From SB11 sp037968475 (GTDB taxonomy: Bacteria; Bacteroidota; Bacteroidia; UBA8524): DNA of 64,000 bases. Shown here piece by piece: positions 11,401-18,532 of the stretch; within the stretch, counting starts at the first letter, position 1; each line of letters starts with the position of its first letter. The notes beneath the pieces were generated by a model, which did no database searches, was not told the origin of the DNA, and saw nothing but the letters and a program-made list of their open reading frames with translations. The DNA lies in contig JBBKVO010000024.1 of the NCBI GenBank assembly GCA_037968475.1, positions 62,001 to 126,000 of the forward strand, given 5' to 3'. A program made the position numbers and the translations under genes.

Positions 11401-12613
11401 TTGGGATTTTGTTTTTGGTAGCCAAGACCCTGCGGTACGTTATCGATTGGCTCAAGAAGGTTTTTTAAGTACCGATACGCTTCAAAATAATTACTTTACC
11501 CAAACCAGCCGAAAAGATTTTACGGCCAGTGCCACGTTAGAGCCTTTTAAAGATTTTAGAGTAGAGTTGCGATTCTCTCGAAACCAAACCGAAAACCAGC
11601 AAAGTGTATTTAAGTACGATGAAGCGGTGAAAGGTTATAACGATTTCGGTTTCCAGCAAACTGGTAGTTTCCAAATTGGTATATCTACACTGCGTACCAC
11701 GCTGGAGAAAAAAGCGACCAATACCAGTTCTAAATCATTCGATCAGTTTTTAAATAATCGTTTTGTAATTGCACAACGCTATGCTGCCGAAGATCCTCGT
11801 TCGGTAGGAGCCACACAAAGCGGTTTCCCTAAAGGCTATACCAACAAAAACCAAGATGTGCTTATATCTTCTTTTGTATCAGCATACACAGGCAAAAATG
11901 CACAAGGCCAGAGGCTGGATTTATTCCCTAAAATGCCTTTCCCTTCAATACGTATTAACTACAATGGGCTAAGCCGTATGAAGGCAATTAAAAAATATGC
12001 CAGTAGCGTAACATTGTCATCGTTCTATAGCTCAACCTATAATATACCTCAGTATATGACTATTTTGAGTCGTAACGACACAGCGGTAAGCAATTTGGAT
12101 AGTAACTTCTTCCCCAAATACGAAATACGCTCTGTAACAATTCAAGAGAGCTTTAACCCGCTTATCAGGATTGATATCACCTTCTTGAACAACATTACTA
12201 CCAACTTGGAGTATAAATCGTCGCGTAATATCTCACTATCACTATTCAACTTTATGATGGTTGAAACTCGAAACTCAGAGTTTGTGATTGGTTTTGGTTA
12301 TCGAGCCAAAGAAATATACCTTCCATTTAAAGTTCGTGGACGTAAACCCTACTTGAAAAACGATTTGAATGTTCGTATGGATTTCTCTATACGCGATGTG
12401 GTAACCATAACCCGCAATGTGCAAACCTTGCAAACTATACCCACACAAGGGCAACGTATTATATCTATAAAACCACAAATAGATTATATGCTGAACGAGA
12501 AACTAAACTTACGTTTCTACTACGACAGAAGGGTAACCAAGCCGGCTACGTCGAACGCCTTCCCTACGGCTATTACGCAAGGGGGTATATCACTACGCTA
12601 TACACTACAATAA
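5420..12613 (+). CDS. sprA: Type IX secretion outer-membrane translocon SprA
   Basis: 2397 residues, in the size range of SprA/Sov. SprA forms the very large outer-membrane beta-barrel through which T9SS cargo leaves the cell. The N-terminus has a hydrophobic export signal (about 9-30), followed by a charged, proline-rich linker and long runs of alternating strands. Recurrent SprA phrases are visible, such as GTAFIDDFEASETPFDLR and GEIWFNELRV. An acidic-then-basic low-complexity stretch at about 1917-1942 (E/D run, then K/R run) interrupts the barrel region and is probably a surface loop. A strong terminator follows the stop codon. Two T9SS cargo proteins are encoded at 58376-61105. Confidence 0.96.
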   Translation: MGSPRNVVLFVAMGVLFSILALSVSGTGNATPHYKHYIKASKTISGVDTPETDTTKLKYPIEDSKNFKDKKNNPLDLKDPDNIKKEVVYDSATGNYIEKQTVGGNDYRLPETKTMEEYLEERRQKENQSYFRQRSKAQNFVKGNSIIPKLNLGPKVLDKFFGSGLVDLRPQGSAELIFGWNFNVVRNPAFTVRQQRNGQFDFRQKIQFNLTGSIGDRFKTTWRYDTEATFDFDNQINLNWQGKEDDIIKNVQLGNVSLPLNSSLIQGGQSLFGALLQMQFGRLMVTTIFTQQRGQTTETEVTGGAQVTQFDIQADNYDVNRHYFLSHYFADNYNQWCSTSPFISSPILITNVQVWVTNRTGIFDNTRDVLAFMDMGERNPFNNTWNIPSGPVNADNSSNSLYNTFQFDDLARQSNEAVKHLRQDKGLDPIQDFQLLNNARQLNTNEYTVNPRLGYISLNQALNNDEILAVAFEYTLNGKSYKVGEFAREISSPDPNKPNALMLKMLKGTTITTSLPIWDLMMKNIYSLGSFSVQKEQFKLNIIYADDPSNADLNYIPAKNEPNFIGVPLVQVLNLDKVNTQGEATPDGVFDFIEGLTINTSNGRVIFPVREPFGDFLRSKFQDPANAEYYAYDALYDSTKWLAQQEVLKNKFFLRGSYQGSSNSEISLNAINVPQGSVRVTANGTLLTEGTDYIVDYTIGRVKILNTGILNSGAVIKVSSENNNLFSIQQKTLIGARFDYKVDKDFIIGGTVMHLYERPITPKVNIGEEPILNTVVGVDGSIRRESRTLTRLIDRLPFISTKEPSNFQFSFEGAKLFPHNPKTIGQRGTAFIDDFEASETPFDLRLGAPWYVASTPEGQPDLFPETQNTANALGFGYKRARLAWYSLDPIFFRDQQGSNPPTPPNLAGSSNASKRSNHYTREVLQTEVFPNRQLQQGVPQNMPTFDLAYYPYIRGQYNYTVDGINADGEMKDPKSSWGGIMRRIDQNDFEAANIDYVEIWMMDPFLPGQNGTVQDGKFNSNNLSGGSLYLNLGSVSEDVLRDTRKSYENGLPTPSSTQQLTDETEWARVPNVPTLNNAFDADPAAREAQDVGLDGFNDNDERAHFSQYLDTLRQIFGATSQAYLKAAEDPSGDNYQFHSSKNFNNQNAGALERYQKINGQEGNSKLATFQPDGYPVTRTNLPDDEDINRDYSLNINEQYYQYKIDLKPNSLIVGQNYVTDSASVPVKLENGDVENVTWYQLRIPVNSWSKKIGGISDFKSIRFARLFVKDFDQPIVLRFAQMQLVRADWRRYTKPLSVGVPGVPGSPSDNTAFSVSTVNIEENSTRVPVNYTLPPGFFREQDVTTPNNVQQNEQSVSVRFCNLQEGDARGIFKTTRFDIRNYKHLRMFVHAEGESQGLRNGDVKAFIRLGTDLENNYYEYELPLLVTPDKSRDAQQVWPTENEINIALEEFYLAKQLRQNANAPQNQDFVYDLGGGKRITLRGVPDLSNVRVIMLGVRNPAKFDNPSGDDGLAKCGEIWFNELRVVEFNNQGGEAATARLVTKLADLGTFTISGNYQSIGWGGIDKKLNDRNLNEIMLYDMQTSLELGKFFPAKWGVTIPFFMQRGEQFIRPKYNPLNPDILLTTTIKTSKSEQEKQEIISAAQDYTSRRSFNFTNVRKNRTGGGKPQIWDIENFNFTFSFQEVFRRNQQIAASLQRTWRGSGGYTFATGAKNIEPLKKIMKPKKWLALVRDFNFTPYPQSFSVRADADRYYSRTINRNNDDPNTIVPILYDKNFTMNRVYDVRWDLTKSLKLDYQATSNARIDEPTGRIDKSEDPHKIDTIQNNFINLGRTTNYTQITNVNYTLPLNKIPVLDWVTASTRYTANYGWVTAPPAIKSLGNTIQNSQNYSYTGQFNMVNLYNKIPALRRINQNQNNTPKPKVEEEEEEDDGKGGKRKKKKKTESPLKGFGTALAKTLMMLKNASFTSTSTKGTTLPGFRHTPLYLGNDAERNAPGWDFVFGSQDPAVRYRLAQEGFLSTDTLQNNYFTQTSRKDFTASATLEPFKDFRVELRFSRNQTENQQSVFKYDEAVKGYNDFGFQQTGSFQIGISTLRTTLEKKATNTSSKSFDQFLNNRFVIAQRYAAEDPRSVGATQSGFPKGYTNKNQDVLISSFVSAYTGKNAQGQRLDLFPKMPFPSIRINYNGLSRMKAIKKYASSVTLSSFYSSTYNIPQYMTILSRNDTAVSNLDSNFFPKYEIRSVTIQESFNPLIRIDITFLNNITTNLEYKSSRNISLSLFNFMMVETRNSEFVIGFGYRAKEIYLPFKVRGRKPYLKNDLNVRMDFSIRDVVTITRNVQTLQTIPTQGQRIISIKPQIDYMLNEKLNLRFYYDRRVTKPATSNAFPTAITQGGISLRYTLQ

Positions 12614-12635
12614 AACCAAATGAACTTTTTTATAG

Positions 12636-12665
12636 GGGTGGCTTTGCAAAAAGCTACCCTTTTTT
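12636..12665 (+). terminator. Rho-independent terminator of sprA
   Basis: A 10-bp stem (12636-12645 with 12650-12659, one G-U pair), a 4-base loop, then a run of T, starting 22 bases past the sprA stop codon. Confidence 0.85.
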
Positions 12666-12676
12666 GTTGCTTTTTG

Positions 12677-12837
12677 GTGATAGGATTTAAAATCCTATCA
12701 CTGTAATTTAATGTGAGGGATAAGAAATTGCATTTACAGCGGGTTAAAACCCACTGCTGTTTCTATTACAGCCCGCAAGACGACTTAAGTCGTCTTGCGG
12801 GCTGTAATTTTCGATAGAATAGGTTTTTAACCCTATT
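12677..12837. repeat. Cluster of four hairpins, including a perfect 44-bp palindrome
   Basis: Four successive inverted repeats. 12677-12701 has 12-bp arms around one base. 12736-12760 is imperfect, with its core GGTTAAAACC. 12765-12808 is perfect, with 22-bp arms and the centre CTTAAG. 12818-12837 has one mismatch. All have TTAA at or near the centre. The sprA terminator is already upstream, so these are not needed for termination; they look like REP-type intergenic hairpin repeats. Confidence 0.75.
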
Positions 12838-12978
12838 TAAAAAAACATTAATATTCTTATAAACTAATTTAAGGAGCAGAGGGTTTTATACCCATAGAAA
12901 GAGAATACAGTTAAAATAATAGGGGAGTGTTTTAAGCGGAATAGAAAGCAATACCCGCTAATAAAAATAGCAAAGCTA

Positions 12979-13107
12979 TTACTTATGTGGGGTAGCTTGT
13001 TTTTCCCAAGTAGGGCAGTTACAGCCTTTTGCCGAACGGCAAGAAGATACAGAAGCCATAAAACCTACTACTAAAACCACTACTGCTATTATTCTAATTC
13101 GTTTCAT
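12979..13107 (-). CDS. Small predicted lipoprotein (42 aa)
   Basis: A 42-residue frame, ATG at 13107 and TAA at 12979-12981. It opens with two basic residues (KR.R), a long hydrophobic stretch and a lipobox-like VSSC with C23 as the lipidation site. The mature part would have only 20 residues, with two further cysteines (C29 and C31, spaced CNC). The layout is that of a tiny inner- or outer-membrane lipoprotein. No family is recognised. It stands alone on the minus strand between sprA and dedA. Confidence 0.55.
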   Translation of the reverse strand: MKRIRIIAVVVLVVGFMASVSSCRSAKGCNCPTWEKQATPHK

Positions 13108-13220
13108 TGTGTACTGTTTTAACGCAAAAAACGCGCCTGTTTGCATAAGCAATCGGTAAAAATAATACTACTTGGGCAGGTTTGTGCTAAAATTGACGTA
13201 AAATTGCCCAAATTTTCACA

Positions 13221-13868
13221 ATGGATTACCTTAAAGACTTCCTCGATTTTTTCTTACACCTTGATGATAAACTGTTGCTAATGATACAAGAGTATGGCAA
13301 CTGGGTGTACGCCATTTTGTTTGCTATAATTTTTGTAGAAACAGGGCTTATTGTAATGCCTTTTCTTCCCGGTGATTCACTACTATTTGCCGCAGGTGCT
13401 TTTGCCGCCGCAGGCGATTTGAATATAGTATACATTATACTATTATTGTTTGTAGCTGCTGTACTGGGTGATACCTTAAACTACTCGGTAGGGAAACAAC
13501 TAGGCGTTAGAGCTACCAAAATAAAACTATTTGGCCGTAACTTGGTAAAACAAGAGCATTTGGATAAAACCCATGCTTTTTACGAAAAATATGGCCCCAA
13601 AGCCATTATAATAGCCCGTTTTGTACCCATAGTGCGCACGTTTGCTCCTTTTGTGGCGGGCGTAGGCAGTATGACGTACGGAAAGTTTATTACCTATAAT
13701 ATAGTAGGTGGTGCTTTGTGGGTAGCCGGTGTTAGCATGGTGGGTTATATATTTGGGCAAACTGCTTGGGTAAAAGAAAATTTTGAGATAGTAGTATTTG
13801 GTATCATATTCATTTCTATTGTGCCTATAATTTTTGAGTTTGTAAAGCATCGTTTAGCAAAAAAATAA
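13221..13868 (+). CDS. DedA-family membrane protein
   Basis: 215 residues with four to six hydrophobic segments. Family hallmarks are the membrane-re-entrant FVETGLIVMPFLPGDSLLF near 40-58 and RFVPIVRTFAPFVAGVGSM near 133-151. DedA/VTT proteins are proton-dependent lipid carriers implicated in polyprenyl-phosphate or phospholipid flipping and envelope stress tolerance. The stop codon is one base before the aroE start, so the two form an operon; this pairing is probably transcriptional convenience. Confidence 0.93.
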   Translation: MDYLKDFLDFFLHLDDKLLLMIQEYGNWVYAILFAIIFVETGLIVMPFLPGDSLLFAAGAFAAAGDLNIVYIILLLFVAAVLGDTLNYSVGKQLGVRATKIKLFGRNLVKQEHLDKTHAFYEKYGPKAIIIARFVPIVRTFAPFVAGVGSMTYGKFITYNIVGGALWVAGVSMVGYIFGQTAWVKENFEIVVFGIIFISIVPIIFEFVKHRLAKK

Positions 13869-13869
13869 T

Positions 13870-14622
13870 ATGCAACTGGGGCTAATTGGTTTCCCTTTGG
13901 AGCATTCACGTTCTCCTGAAATTTTTGCCCGTTTTTTTGATGAAGAGCGGGTAAAGGGGGCAAGCTATAAGCGCTATCCGCTTGAAGATATCACCACGCT
14001 GCGTAGTTGGCTTAAAAGCCTTCCCAATCTTGTTGGTTTTAACGTTACTATACCGCATAAAAAGAGCATTATCCCAATGCTTGATTGGGTGGCCGATGAA
14101 GCATTAGCCATAGGTGCTGTAAACACCGTAAAAGTGGTGCAACAAGAGGGTAAAACAAAGCTACACGGCTACAATACCGATTATTACGGTTTTGCTACCA
14201 CCCTAAAACAGTTTTTAGGCGATTACAGCCCACAAAGGGCTTTAGTGTTAGGCACAGGCGGTAGCGCCAATACAATTGCGTATACACTGGCAAAAATGGG
14301 CATAGCGTACACAAAAGTATCGCGCAATAGCAGTGCTGATGCGCCAATGACGTATGATGATATTTCAAACCAAACAATAGCCCAAACTCAGCTTATAATA
14401 AATACTACCCCATTGGGTATGTACCCCTTTATAAAATCGTTTCCTAAACTACCATACGATGCGCTAACACCACAGCACTATTTGTACGATTTGGTGTATA
14501 ATCCTTTAGAAACCATGTTTTTGCAAAAGGGCGCAGCGTTTGGCGCAAACATACAAACAGGTATAGCCATGCTAGAGTTACAAGCACGCAAGGCTTGGGA
14601 GATTTGGAAAGCAAGCAAGTAG
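13870..14622 (+). CDS. aroE: Shikimate dehydrogenase
   Basis: 250 residues. Reduces 3-dehydroshikimate to shikimate with NADPH in aromatic amino acid synthesis. Substrate-binding SRS (13-15), catalytic K64 in NVTIPHK and D104 in YNTDYYG are present, as are the nucleotide-binding loop GTGGS (128-132) and the NTTPLGM motif. It is the second gene after dedA. It converges on the SIMPL gene with only 3 bases between the two stop codons. Confidence 0.96.
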   Translation: MQLGLIGFPLEHSRSPEIFARFFDEERVKGASYKRYPLEDITTLRSWLKSLPNLVGFNVTIPHKKSIIPMLDWVADEALAIGAVNTVKVVQQEGKTKLHGYNTDYYGFATTLKQFLGDYSPQRALVLGTGGSANTIAYTLAKMGIAYTKVSRNSSADAPMTYDDISNQTIAQTQLIINTTPLGMYPFIKSFPKLPYDALTPQHYLYDLVYNPLETMFLQKGAAFGANIQTGIAMLELQARKAWEIWKASK

Positions 14623-14625
14623 TGG

Positions 14626-15342
14626 CTAAAGAATCTCGAACCGTACTATAATAGAGTAGCGTATGGTAACAAAAGTGCCTATACTCTTTTCTTGCTTCAT
14701 TTTTTCAAGAAACAAATTCATTAGGGCGCTATCTGTTGTATTTGCACCTGTATTTTCGGTAATAGAAAGTACTTTTCCCAGTTTATCGCCATTCAATTCA
14801 ACAATAGGTGTAGCTTGGTCTTTGGCTTTTTGCATGGCTTTTAAGGCAAGCGTATTTTTATAATGGTCAGTCTTACTGTTTTTGTACGAGGCAAGTTTTA
14901 CTCGTTGTCCTCCTAAAGAGTCTATACCGTGTAATATGGCTATGGGATGGGTTATTTTTTTCAGTGTCAGAACAAATTTCTTATTATTTCTTCCATTTGA
15001 GTAAAGACTAGAATAATCAAAAACTTCAGTACCCGGCATTGTGGCAATCAAGTGGTTATTAGTAATTCCATTTTTTGTTAAAAAAGCTCGTATTTCTTTT
15101 TCTTGCTGCTCAATGGGTTTCTTTTTGGGTTCTACCTTCAAAAAATCAGTCGTTCCTTTTTCTACTATAGTGGTAATCTGTGCTTCATCATCTCTGTCAG
15201 AAGATGTAAGATAAAACTCAAAAGTAAACTCATCGGCTTCAACCTCCATTTCTTCAGTGGCTACTACCTCAATATAACGTTGGGCATAGGTTGTTGCGGG
15301 TATTATCAAGCCCAAAAAAAGAATAAGCAGTAGTTTTTTCAT
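14626..15342 (-). CDS. SIMPL domain (DUF541) exported protein
   Basis: 238 residues with a clear signal peptide (1-20, cut after TTYAQ). The mature part fits the SIMPL/DUF541 fold: an opening strand IEVVATEEMEVEADEF, a central region and a closing VTIRYSIIVRFEIL. Members are periplasmic or outer-membrane beta-rich proteins of uncertain function, some linked to oxidative or envelope stress. It lies 6 bases after the AI-2E-family transporter gene, which suggests co-transcription. Confidence 0.85.
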   Translation of the reverse strand: MKKLLLILFLGLIIPATTYAQRYIEVVATEEMEVEADEFTFEFYLTSSDRDDEAQITTIVEKGTTDFLKVEPKKKPIEQQEKEIRAFLTKNGITNNHLIATMPGTEVFDYSSLYSNGRNNKKFVLTLKKITHPIAILHGIDSLGGQRVKLASYKNSKTDHYKNTLALKAMQKAKDQATPIVELNGDKLGKVLSITENTGANTTDSALMNLFLEKMKQEKSIGTFVTIRYSIIVRFEIL

Positions 15343-15348
15343 AATACT

Positions 15349-16386
15349 TTAGTGTATAGTGTAATCCATCTCGCGCTGTTTCTGCACAAATTCATCGTTA
15401 TAAATACGTAGCAACAAAATAAACATCGATACCAGCAAAGGACCAAATACCAAGCCTATAAAACCAAACAGGTTTACCCCAATTATTACCCCAAACATAG
15501 TGATTAGTGGGTGTACATCGGCCATACGTTTTTGTAGCATTAGCCTAAAAACATTATCAATGTTTATTATTATCCCGGCACCAAAGGCAAACAGAGTAAT
15601 ACCTTGCCACTCTTGCCCATTAAAATACAGGTATAATGCCAAAGGAAACCAAACAGCAGTACTTCCAATTACGGGCAGCATTGATGCAAATGCCGTTACC
15701 GAGCCCCACAATAAAGGGTCGGGTACACCTAAAACCCAATAGGCAATAAAGGCAAAGATGGCTTGTATAATAGCCAGCAAGGGTATACCAATAGCGTTGG
15801 ATAATACCATGCTATTTATCTCTATACCAATTTTTTTCACGTTTTCTTCTCTAAGGGGCACATACTCATACAGCCAACGTTCCATTTCGCGCCCGTTGGT
15901 TAGCATAAAGTACAATACAAAGTATAGCAAGGCCACAATTAGCATAGTATCCATAGTAGCCAGTAAAATATTAGGCACTATGTTGCCTATCATTTCGGGC
16001 AAGCGTTCAAGGTTTTTGTCGCTCATCAAATCAATATCCAGCTTTGTATTAAGGGTAGTAATAAAACCCTGCACTTTGCTCAGCCATAAATCAGGGTTTT
16101 CGAGCAAAACACTCAACTTGTTATACAATTGCTTTAGTAATAATGAAGTAGGCAGCAGAATAATAATAAACGATAGTGTCATTATGGTAAGTGCTGCAAG
16201 GGTTTTGCTCCATTTCTTTTTTAGGGTTAGAAAAAACATAAATTTTCTAAACAGCACATAAAATGTAATAGCACCCAACAAGGCCGAAACAAACGGATAT
16301 ACTTCTAAAGAAATTATAAACCCCAAGCCGCCTATTAGCATAAGAAAGAATATTTGGCGTAAGCGGTTATTATCAAGGTTGGCCAT
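15349..16386 (-). CDS. AI-2E family transporter (PerM/TqsA-like)
   Basis: 345 residues, about eight membrane segments in two blocks (roughly 13-60 and 140-330) separated by a soluble helical part. The typical family sequence LPVIGSTAVWFPLALYLYFNG is followed by a conserved loop and paired helices near the end. The family name comes from a proposed autoinducer-2 exporter, but substrates are mostly unknown and some members are Na+/H+ antiporters. First gene of a two-gene minus-strand unit, divergent from the holin-family gene at 16525. Confidence 0.9.
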   Translation of the reverse strand: MANLDNNRLRQIFFLMLIGGLGFIISLEVYPFVSALLGAITFYVLFRKFMFFLTLKKKWSKTLAALTIMTLSFIIILLPTSLLLKQLYNKLSVLLENPDLWLSKVQGFITTLNTKLDIDLMSDKNLERLPEMIGNIVPNILLATMDTMLIVALLYFVLYFMLTNGREMERWLYEYVPLREENVKKIGIEINSMVLSNAIGIPLLAIIQAIFAFIAYWVLGVPDPLLWGSVTAFASMLPVIGSTAVWFPLALYLYFNGQEWQGITLFAFGAGIIINIDNVFRLMLQKRMADVHPLITMFGVIIGVNLFGFIGLVFGPLLVSMFILLLRIYNDEFVQKQREMDYTIH

Positions 16387-16444
16387 AGTAGTGTTTTATC
16401 CTGTGTGTACAGATATGTAAGTAAATATAATAGAAAAAAGCAAG

Positions 16445-16472
16445 TTGCCGATACAAAATAGCAGTAATTTTG
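16445..16472 (+). promoter_or_regulatory. Promoter of the 16525-17647 operon
   Basis: TTG at 16445-16447 and TAATTTTG at 16465-16472, 17 bases apart. This fits the Bacteroidota -33/-7 pattern and predicts a leader of roughly 45 bases. Confidence 0.55.
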
Positions 16473-16524
16473 ATTTAGGTATAAGCCTTTCAATTAAAAT
16501 CTAAACAAGAAAAAAGAGTATTTT

Positions 16525-16893
16525 ATGGAAGATAATTTTAAAGACTTTTTTGGTGAGACCAAAACACTGCTAAAAAGTTACACCGATAAGCGGTTAGAAT
16601 TGGTGAAACTACAAGCCACCCTAAAAACCTCACAGGCATTGGGGCTGTTTTTCTCGTTGTTTATAGTGTTTTTTATATTGCTGTTTGTTATTGTGTTTGC
16701 GGGTATGTGGTTTTCGTTTTGGTTGGCTGAGAAAACGGATAGCTATTCCACAGGATTTGGCATTAGTACAGGTATTTTGGTATTACTTTTTGTGCTTGCT
16801 CTATTGCTTCGCAAAAAACTGATACAAACACCCGTAGCCAATTTGGTAGCCAGTGAAATAGCCAACGACGATGAAGAGGAGTTTGAGGACTAA
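16525..16893 (+). CDS. Phage holin family / DUF1469-like small membrane protein
   Basis: 122 residues. A charged amphipathic N-terminus (1-35) precedes two membrane helices (about 37-62 and 74-93) and an acidic tail ending in DDEEEFED. This is the layout of the phage holin superfamily/DUF1469 proteins that are common on bacterial chromosomes and not phage-related. It begins a three-gene run (gaps of 12 and 7 bases). Function is unknown; membrane stress has been suggested for relatives with such operons. Confidence 0.75.
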   Translation: MEDNFKDFFGETKTLLKSYTDKRLELVKLQATLKTSQALGLFFSLFIVFFILLFVIVFAGMWFSFWLAEKTDSYSTGFGISTGILVLLFVLALLLRKKLIQTPVANLVASEIANDDEEEFED

Positions 16894-16905
16894 ACAACAG
16901 AAATT

Positions 16906-17295
16906 ATGGCAACTAGAATAAAAAATATACGCCAATTGCAACAGCGCATTAGCAAAGCAAAAACAGAATGCCGCGATATGGAAAACGATCTGGATAAACG
17001 GTTGGAGTATTTGCAGGAGAACTATATGGGTATGGCAGCCAATAGTGCTATATATGGCTTAATGAAATCGCCCAAAAACTTTACCGTACTAAAAGATATT
17101 TTTACAGGGATATGGAATGCCGATAGTATAAAAGATTTTTTTAAGAAAACAGCCTTACGCTTTTTGCACGCCATAGCGGTGAAGTTGGGTTTTAAAATTG
17201 TGCGCGATTTTGCTGAAAGTAAAATGCACGGCAACGAAGAGGAGGAAGCAACTGCCACAGAAGAACCAAGAGAGAACCCAAACAAAGAAGAATAG
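16906..17295 (+). CDS. Hypothetical helical protein in holin-family operon
   Basis: 129 residues, no family recognised with confidence. The N-terminus is strongly helical with a coiled-coil look (residues 5-45, many Q/K/E). The centre is amphipathic (FKKTALRFLHAIAVKLGFK) and the tail acidic (GNEEEEATATEE). It starts 12 bases after the DUF1469-like gene, so the pair probably acts together at the membrane. Confidence 0.7.
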   Translation: MATRIKNIRQLQQRISKAKTECRDMENDLDKRLEYLQENYMGMAANSAIYGLMKSPKNFTVLKDIFTGIWNADSIKDFFKKTALRFLHAIAVKLGFKIVRDFAESKMHGNEEEEATATEEPRENPNKEE

Positions 17296-17302
17296 AACAT
17301 AT

Positions 17303-17647
17303 ATGAACCCAGTAGACGAGTTTAACAGCTACCGCGAACGCATGAACGAAAAGATTTTGGATGCGGATAATTTGGTGCTAAAACGGCTTTTTAATCTTGA
17401 TACACAAACCTATAAAGAAGGGGCTTTGCCTACTGCCACCAAAGAAATGTTGGGCTTGGTAGCCAGTATGGTATTGCGCTGCGATGATTGTGTAAAATAC
17501 CACTTGGGCAAATGCTACGATGAGGGAATAAGCACCGCGCAGATGTATGAGATATTTGCTGTAGCCAACATAGTGGGCGGTACCATCGTTATACCCCACA
17601 CCCGCCGTGCAGCCGAGTATTGGGAGGAGTTGCAAAAAACCAACTAA
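17303..17647 (+). CDS. Carboxymuconolactone decarboxylase / AhpD-like protein
   Basis: 114 residues when started at the ATG at 17303, 7 bases after the preceding stop; a longer reading from 17198 would overlap the upstream gene out of frame. It has the CxxC active site with following histidine, C60-DD-C63 and H67 (LRCDDCVKYHLGKC), typical of AhpD-like peroxidase-reducing or carboxymuconolactone decarboxylase proteins. The domain forms helical multimers. Likely role: thiol-based peroxide or electrophile defence. It is last in its operon. Confidence 0.9.
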   Translation: MNPVDEFNSYRERMNEKILDADNLVLKRLFNLDTQTYKEGALPTATKEMLGLVASMVLRCDDCVKYHLGKCYDEGISTAQMYEIFAVANIVGGTIVIPHTRRAAEYWEELQKTN

Positions 17648-18112
17648 ATAAAGCAAGTTTAAGGTAGTCGTTAAGAACTACTTTTCAAACATAGGATGAC
17701 ACCTGCCGCACCCAATTCCCCGTCACCCTGAATTTATTTCAGGGTCTCGTTGCCCAATAACCATTAATACAGAGCGAGATGCTGAAATAAATTCAGCATG
17801 ACTGTCCAACGGCAATTGATTTTTGCAAAGACCTTCGGGCAAGGTTTCCCTCCTTGCAGGGTTGTCTTGCTGAGCGGAGTCGAAGCACGCGGGAAGGCAA
17901 AAGATAGAGAAGGAGTGGTTTAAGTCGGTAAGGACTTTTCAGCCTCCACCCGCACAGATTCCCTTTTACAGGGGAATGACGGGTAGCCGCGCCGTGCCAG
18001 TACAGTTCCCCGAAGCGTCCCTCGCTTCGGGACACTAGCTTTTAGTATTTCGTTATGTCAAGCTTTCGCGTGGATACGAGTTTGCTGGTGTATTGATTTT
18101 AGGATTTTTTAT
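17648..18112. other. Gene-free region with dispersed repeats
   Basis: No gene. 17726-17803 holds two facing hairpins (8-bp arms, cores CCCTGAAtttaTTTCAGGG and GCTGAAATAAATTCAGC) that are inverted copies of one another. 17864-17885 is a copy of the GAGCGGAGTCGAAG repeat. 18009-18031 is a perfect 9-bp-arm hairpin (CCCGAAGCG). A short frame on the minus strand (17793-18035) is made only of these repeats. Confidence 0.6.
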
Positions 18113-18194
18113 ATCGAACACACATTAGGGTCAGATGTTTTCATCTATCCTCAACTCAACGTATAAAACTCTACTTTTTCAGTATTGTGCGAGC
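18113..18194 (-). pseudogene. AlbA_2 gene 3'-end fragment, copy C
   Basis: 82 bases matching 19115-19196 (3' end of the AlbA_2 gene plus about 38 bases of its downstream flank), with 4 mismatches by hand count. The coding part encodes the identical C-terminus (RSHNTEKVEFYTLS) and the same stop codon; both coding differences are synonymous. Confidence 0.85.
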
Positions 18195-18270
18195 TAGAGC
18201 ATTTTTTGAAATAATAGCCACTTTGGATAACAATGTAATAAGAAAACTTAAAGTCAGGTCAAGTGCCACT

Positions 18271-18426
18271 ATTTAAATAGAAAAAACCGCCATTAAAAAA
18301 CAAAAAATAGTGCGTTTCACCATTTAAATAGGAAAGATATCCACTCGAATATTTTTAAAATAAGATATCCTCCGTTAATATAAAGCGCTACCTCTGACTA
18401 AATAATTACAAACCGCCATTTAAATA
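18271..18426. repeat. Three spaced ATTTAAATA boxes
   Basis: The 9-mer ATTTAAATA occurs at 18271-18279, 18322-18330 and 18418-18426, each preceded by CC or CA (CCACT/CACC/CGCC). Spacings are 51 and 96 bases. It lies upstream of the candidate structured RNA; it could be a protein-binding array or merely AT-rich drift. Confidence 0.4.
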
Positions 18427-18477
18427 AAGAAACTGCTATTTGTATAAAATCGGTCGAAAGAGTTAAATTAATTTGGG

Positions 18478-18485
18478 TACATTTG
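18478..18485 (+). promoter_or_regulatory. -7 element (TACATTTG) of candidate structured RNA
   Basis: Exact TAnnTTTG match. A start about 5 bases downstream would give an RNA beginning just before the hairpin at 18501. No clear -33 TTG at the expected spacing. Confidence 0.45.
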
Positions 18486-18490
18486 ATCTA

Positions 18491-18524
18491 AATAAAAAAA
18501 CCCCAATAATTGGTGCTATTGGGG
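18491..18524 (-). terminator. Hairpin 18501-18524; terminator on minus strand
   Basis: An 8-bp stem CCCCAATA/TATTGGGG with an 8-base loop. On the minus strand it is followed by seven T, so it can end leftward transcription. On the plus strand it would be the 5' hairpin of the RNA described next. Confidence 0.6.
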
Positions 18525-18532
18525 AATGATAT

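Noticed and set aside
15758..16261. 167-codon plus-strand frame inside the AI-2E-type gene
   Set aside because: The minus-strand gene has a convincing membrane-protein sequence and a family match; the plus frame is serine-rich shadow without motifs.
16525..16893. Prophage suggested by a holin-family protein
   Set aside because: No other phage genes nearby. The family is a common chromosomal membrane protein and the name is historical.
17793..18035. 80-codon minus-strand frame in the repeat region
   Set aside because: Built from dispersed repeats (GAGCGGAGTCGAAG and CGAAGCG hairpin); no homologous protein expected.
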